DNA of 64,000 nt. It comes from Collimonas fungivorans Ter331. Its GTDB lineage: Bacteria; Pseudomonadota; Gammaproteobacteria; Burkholderiales; Burkholderiaceae_D. Every line of letters starts with the position of its first letter. Within the stretch, counting starts at the first letter, position 1. This document shows, in pieces, positions 61,668-64,000 of the stretch. Made by a program: the position numbers and the translations under genes. A model generated the notes under the pieces. That model saw only the letters and a program-made list of their open reading frames with translations. It ran no database searches and was not told the origin of the DNA. The stretch covers positions 4,883,424-4,947,423 of the forward strand of contig NC_015856.1 in assembly GCF_000221045.1 (NCBI RefSeq), read 5' to 3'.

Positions 61668-62627
61668 TTACAATGCCAGGCGCTTGCGGGCTGCCTGGTA
61701 TTCGGTCTGCAGGCGATCGACCATCTGCGCCACGCTGGGCACGTCGTCCATCAGGCCGACGCCCTGGCCGGCGCCCCAGATATCGCGCCAGGCCTTGGCG
61801 CCGGTGCCCCCCGAACCGAAATTCATCTTCGATTTATCGGCTTCCGGCAGGTTGTCCGGATCGAGGCCGGCATTGACGATGGATTTCTTCAGGTAGTTGC
61901 CGTGCACGCCGGTGAACAGGTTGGTGTACACCACATCGGCCGCGCTCGATTCCACGATCGCCTGGCGATAAGCATCGTCGACATGGGCTTCCTTGGTCGC
62001 CAGCCAGCGCGAACCGATGTAGGCAAAGTCGGCCCCCATGGCCTGCGCCGCCAGGATCGCGTCGCCGGTGGCGATGGCGCCCGACAAGGCGATCGTTCCC
62101 TTGAAAAATTTACGCACTTCCCCCACCAGCGCAAACGGCGACAACGGTCCGGCATGGCCGCCGGCGCCCGCCGCCACCAGGATCAGACCGTCGACGCCAG
62201 CTTCCAGCGCCTTTTGCGCGTGGCGGATCGAGATCACGTCATGCAGCACGATGCCGCCGTAACCGTGGATCGCATCCATCATTTCCGGCGGCGGCGCGCG
62301 CAGGCTGGAGATGATGATAGGCACCTTGTGCTTGACGCAGACCGCAACGTCGTGCGCCAAGCGGTCGTTCGATTGGTGGACGATCTGGTTGACTGCGATC
62401 GGCCCCACTTTGGCATTCGGGTGTTCCGCCTGGTAGGCAGCCAGCTCGGCTTGCAGGTCAGTCAGCCAGACATCCAACAGCTCCGCCGGCCGCGCGTTCA
62501 GGGCCGGGAACGAACCAACGATGCCAGCCTTGCATTGCGCGGCCACCAAGGCCGGGCCGCTGGCGATGAACATCGGCGAACCGATGACGGGAAGGCTCAG
62601 GTTTTGCAACGCAGCTGGCAGTGCCAT
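61668..62627 (-). CDS. Nitronate monooxygenase
   Basis: FMN enzyme of 319 residues of the 2-nitropropane dioxygenase family, oxidising nitronates such as propionate-3-nitronate. The TIM-barrel FMN motifs are GSPMFIASGPALVAAQCKAGIVG, ILVAAGAGGHAG and GADFAYIGSRWLATKEA. Some relatives are enoyl-ACP reductases (FabK), but the class I/II-like pattern and single gene point to nitronate monooxygenase. It is convergent with the hydrolase gene. Confidence 0.88.
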   Translation of the reverse strand: MALPAALQNLSLPVIGSPMFIASGPALVAAQCKAGIVGSFPALNARPAELLDVWLTDLQAELAAYQAEHPNAKVGPIAVNQIVHQSNDRLAHDVAVCVKHKVPIIISSLRAPPPEMMDAIHGYGGIVLHDVISIRHAQKALEAGVDGLILVAAGAGGHAGPLSPFALVGEVRKFFKGTIALSGAIATGDAILAAQAMGADFAYIGSRWLATKEAHVDDAYRQAIVESSAADVVYTNLFTGVHGNYLKKSIVNAGLDPDNLPEADKSKMNFGSGGTGAKAWRDIWGAGQGVGLMDDVPSVAQMVDRLQTEYQAARKRLAL

Positions 62628-62760
62628 AACGACCTCAGGTAGTGGATATCAAGAGTTTTGATTATAGGGAGAAAACGCCAATAAAAAGTACGATCGTGCT
62701 AGATTTTGTCCTCTAAAACCCGGTGCTAGTCTTGGCTGCTCATTACTTGTCCATGCCGAT

Positions 62761-63678
62761 TTAATGTCGGTTGCACAAGAAACCGTCGCGTATTTCAGCC
62801 GCCCCGGCGCGCACCAGCTGCGCCACCGTCCATGCGCTCAGGTCGGCCTCGCTGAGCTGCAGGTGGCGCTGGTTGGCGACCGCCACCAGCGGCAGGCCGG
62901 TCAATATCTGCTGCACTTCGGTCAATTTGATGCGTTGCCGTTCCAGCAGCAGGAATTTCAGCAGCACCTTGATGGCGTTCTGCGCGTTGCGCCGCGGATC
63001 GGCGGCGAGGTAGTCAAGGCGCGAGAACGCCGTATCGAGCGCTGCGGCGACGCCGCTGAACGGGCCGCCATGGCCGGGAATCACCAGCCGCACATCCAGG
63101 CTGGCAATCAGTTCCAGCGTCGCCCGCTCTTCGGCAAAACCCGATGCGCCGTCCAGCTCCGGAAAAATCACGCCGAAGCCGTTTTCCCACAAGGCGTCGG
63201 CGGAAATCAGGATGCCCTGCTCCTGGCAGTAAAAAATCAGGGAATGCGGATCGTGGCCGGCCGCCGCCAGCACTTCCCACTCCAGGTCGCCCAGCGTCAG
63301 CAGGTCGCCGGCTTGCAGGGTGGCGTCGAAACCGAAAGGTTCGCATTGCTGGCCGGTGCCGCTGTAGCTGAGCGCATCCCTGTCCCATGCGCGCACCTGT
63401 TCGGCTTGCGCCGCCGGAATCGCGGTATGGCAGCCATATGCCTGCTGCAAGGCAGCGTTGCCGCCGCAATGGTCGGAATGCAGGTGGGTGTTCAGCAAAC
63501 GGTCCAGCGGCCGCCCCTGCAAGCCATGCGCCACCAGCGCCACGGTTTGCGCCGCATGGCTCAGGTAGCCGCTGTCGACCAGCGCCGTCTGCTCGCGGCC
63601 CAGGAACAGGATATTGTTGGAGGACAGCCAGCCGCGCTCCAGCACGCGCATGGTCGACGGCAATTGCAGGGCCGTCAT
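62761..63678 (-). CDS. MBL-fold metallo-hydrolase
   Basis: Metallo-beta-lactamase-fold hydrolase of 305 residues. The zinc motif THLHSDHCGG (HxHxDH), a later His in GHDPHS, Asp in ISADAL and His in IPGHGGPF are all present. The extra C-terminal winged-helix-like part (about 230-300) is seen in LACTB2-type members. Substrate unknown; relatives act on glutathione thioesters or RNA. The ATG overlaps the stop of the DUF1289 gene upstream. Confidence 0.85.
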   Translation of the reverse strand: MTALQLPSTMRVLERGWLSSNNILFLGREQTALVDSGYLSHAAQTVALVAHGLQGRPLDRLLNTHLHSDHCGGNAALQQAYGCHTAIPAAQAEQVRAWDRDALSYSGTGQQCEPFGFDATLQAGDLLTLGDLEWEVLAAAGHDPHSLIFYCQEQGILISADALWENGFGVIFPELDGASGFAEERATLELIASLDVRLVIPGHGGPFSGVAAALDTAFSRLDYLAADPRRNAQNAIKVLLKFLLLERQRIKLTEVQQILTGLPLVAVANQRHLQLSEADLSAWTVAQLVRAGAAEIRDGFLCNRH

Positions 63679-63896
63679 GCCAGCTCCCGGCGTAACGCGA
63701 TCTGTTGCCAGATGCTGCGCTTCTGCTCATCGCTGGCGCAGCTCCATGCGGCAATTTCATCCAGCGTGCGCAGGCAGCCGTCGCACAGGCCGCTGGCCGT
63801 GTTCATCACGCACACATTGATGCAGGGCGACGCGCTGTAATCCTGGCCGGGGCCGTCGTTGGCGCTGGCGGCCGGCTTGATTTGCTTGTTTTCCAC
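63675..63896 (-). CDS. DUF1289 domain protein
   Basis: Small protein of 73 residues of the DUF1289 family, with the zinc-binding motif SPCINVCVMNTASGLCDGCLRTLDEIAAW. Function unknown. I use the GTG at 63896, since it begins just before the conserved part; the open frame runs to 63983 with ATG codons. It is coupled by a four-base overlap to the MBL gene. Confidence 0.8.
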   Translation of the reverse strand: MENKQIKPAASANDGPGQDYSASPCINVCVMNTASGLCDGCLRTLDEIAAWSCASDEQKRSIWQQIALRRELA

Positions 63897-63934
63897 GTTG
63901 TCTCGAAATATTCTGTTGTTCTTTCCCTTAATCC

Positions 63935-63940
63935 TATAAT
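63935..63940 (+). promoter_or_regulatory. -10 box for the gene at the right edge
   Basis: A perfect TATAAT is followed 20 bases later by an ATG at 63961. A possible -35 (TTCTGT) lies at 18 bases spacing. This supports a plus-strand gene start here. Confidence 0.4.
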
Positions 63941-63960
63941 ACGCGACACCACTGCTCTCC

Positions 63961-64000
63961 ATGGCGACCACCCGCATGCTCAATATTCTACTGGCTGAAG
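63961..64000 (+). CDS. 5' end of an unidentified gene
   Basis: An open plus-strand frame starts with MATTRMLNILLAE and continues past the window. The start could also be the ATG at 63976. Thirteen residues are too few to assign a family. Confidence 0.35.
   Translation, partial: MATTRMLNILLAE

Overview
The window is high-GC chromosomal DNA of a betaproteobacterium, most likely a member of the Burkholderiales close to the Oxalobacteraceae (Collimonas/Herbaspirillum/Janthinobacterium type). This is inferred from gene content and order: birA-coaX-SPOR beside an Mla-type ABC cluster and a vanZ-like gene, dat-ybeD and lipB-lipA, lrp-dadA-dadX, and many LysR regulators. I see no rRNA, tRNA, CRISPR array, integrase or transposase. 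It reads as core chromosome with small accessory insertions.

Layout. 1-1.2 kb: exported thioredoxin-like protein and a winged-helix regulator. 1.5-7.4 kb: a tight pyroglutamate module (pxpB-pxpC-pxpA, DUF969, DUF979, DUF2891, pcp). 7.5-10.7 kb: an orphan F1-ATPase epsilon subunit, an SH3-domain secreted protein, and a divergent LysR/aldo-keto reductase pair. 10.7-16 kb: lipA-lipB, GST, DUF2917/GcvA-like pair, ybeD, dat. 16-19.6 kb: tag, small phosphatase, vapBC, rsuA-like synthase, argB. 19.8-27.3 kb: CWC protein, SPOR protein, coaX, birA, then mlaE-mlaF-mlaD-lipoprotein-vanZ. 27.3-31.4 kb: ferredoxin, a frameshifted hydrolase, dacA, an exported nucleosidase-like protein, a membrane protein. 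31.5-37.3 kb: a JetA-JetB-JetC (MksF-MksE-MksB) SMC-like operon without the JetD/MksG nuclease gene. 37.6-41.9 kb: DUF2804, a small upstream ORF and RBS-masking hairpin before an Hsp70-like gene, then a CLC-F-type antiporter gene behind a fluoride riboswitch, next to a 160-bp palindromic element. 41.9-48 kb: LysR/DoxX/pirin, alanyl-tRNA editing protein, Lrp-dadA-dadX. 48-64 kb: M20 peptidase-like protein, two MFS transporters, DUF71 ATPase, RarD, EttA, DUF4337, asparaginase, MscS, HisC, META/DUF4377 lipoprotein, hydrolases, nitronate monooxygenase, MBL hydrolase, DUF1289, and the edge of one more gene.

The most interesting points are the fluoride riboswitch with its CLC-F gene and flanking palindrome, the uORF plus 15-bp hairpin that buries the RBS of the Hsp70-like gene, the nuclease-less Jet/Mks operon, the stand-alone atpC paralogue, and the DUF969/DUF979/DUF2891 genes locked inside a pyroglutamate salvage operon.
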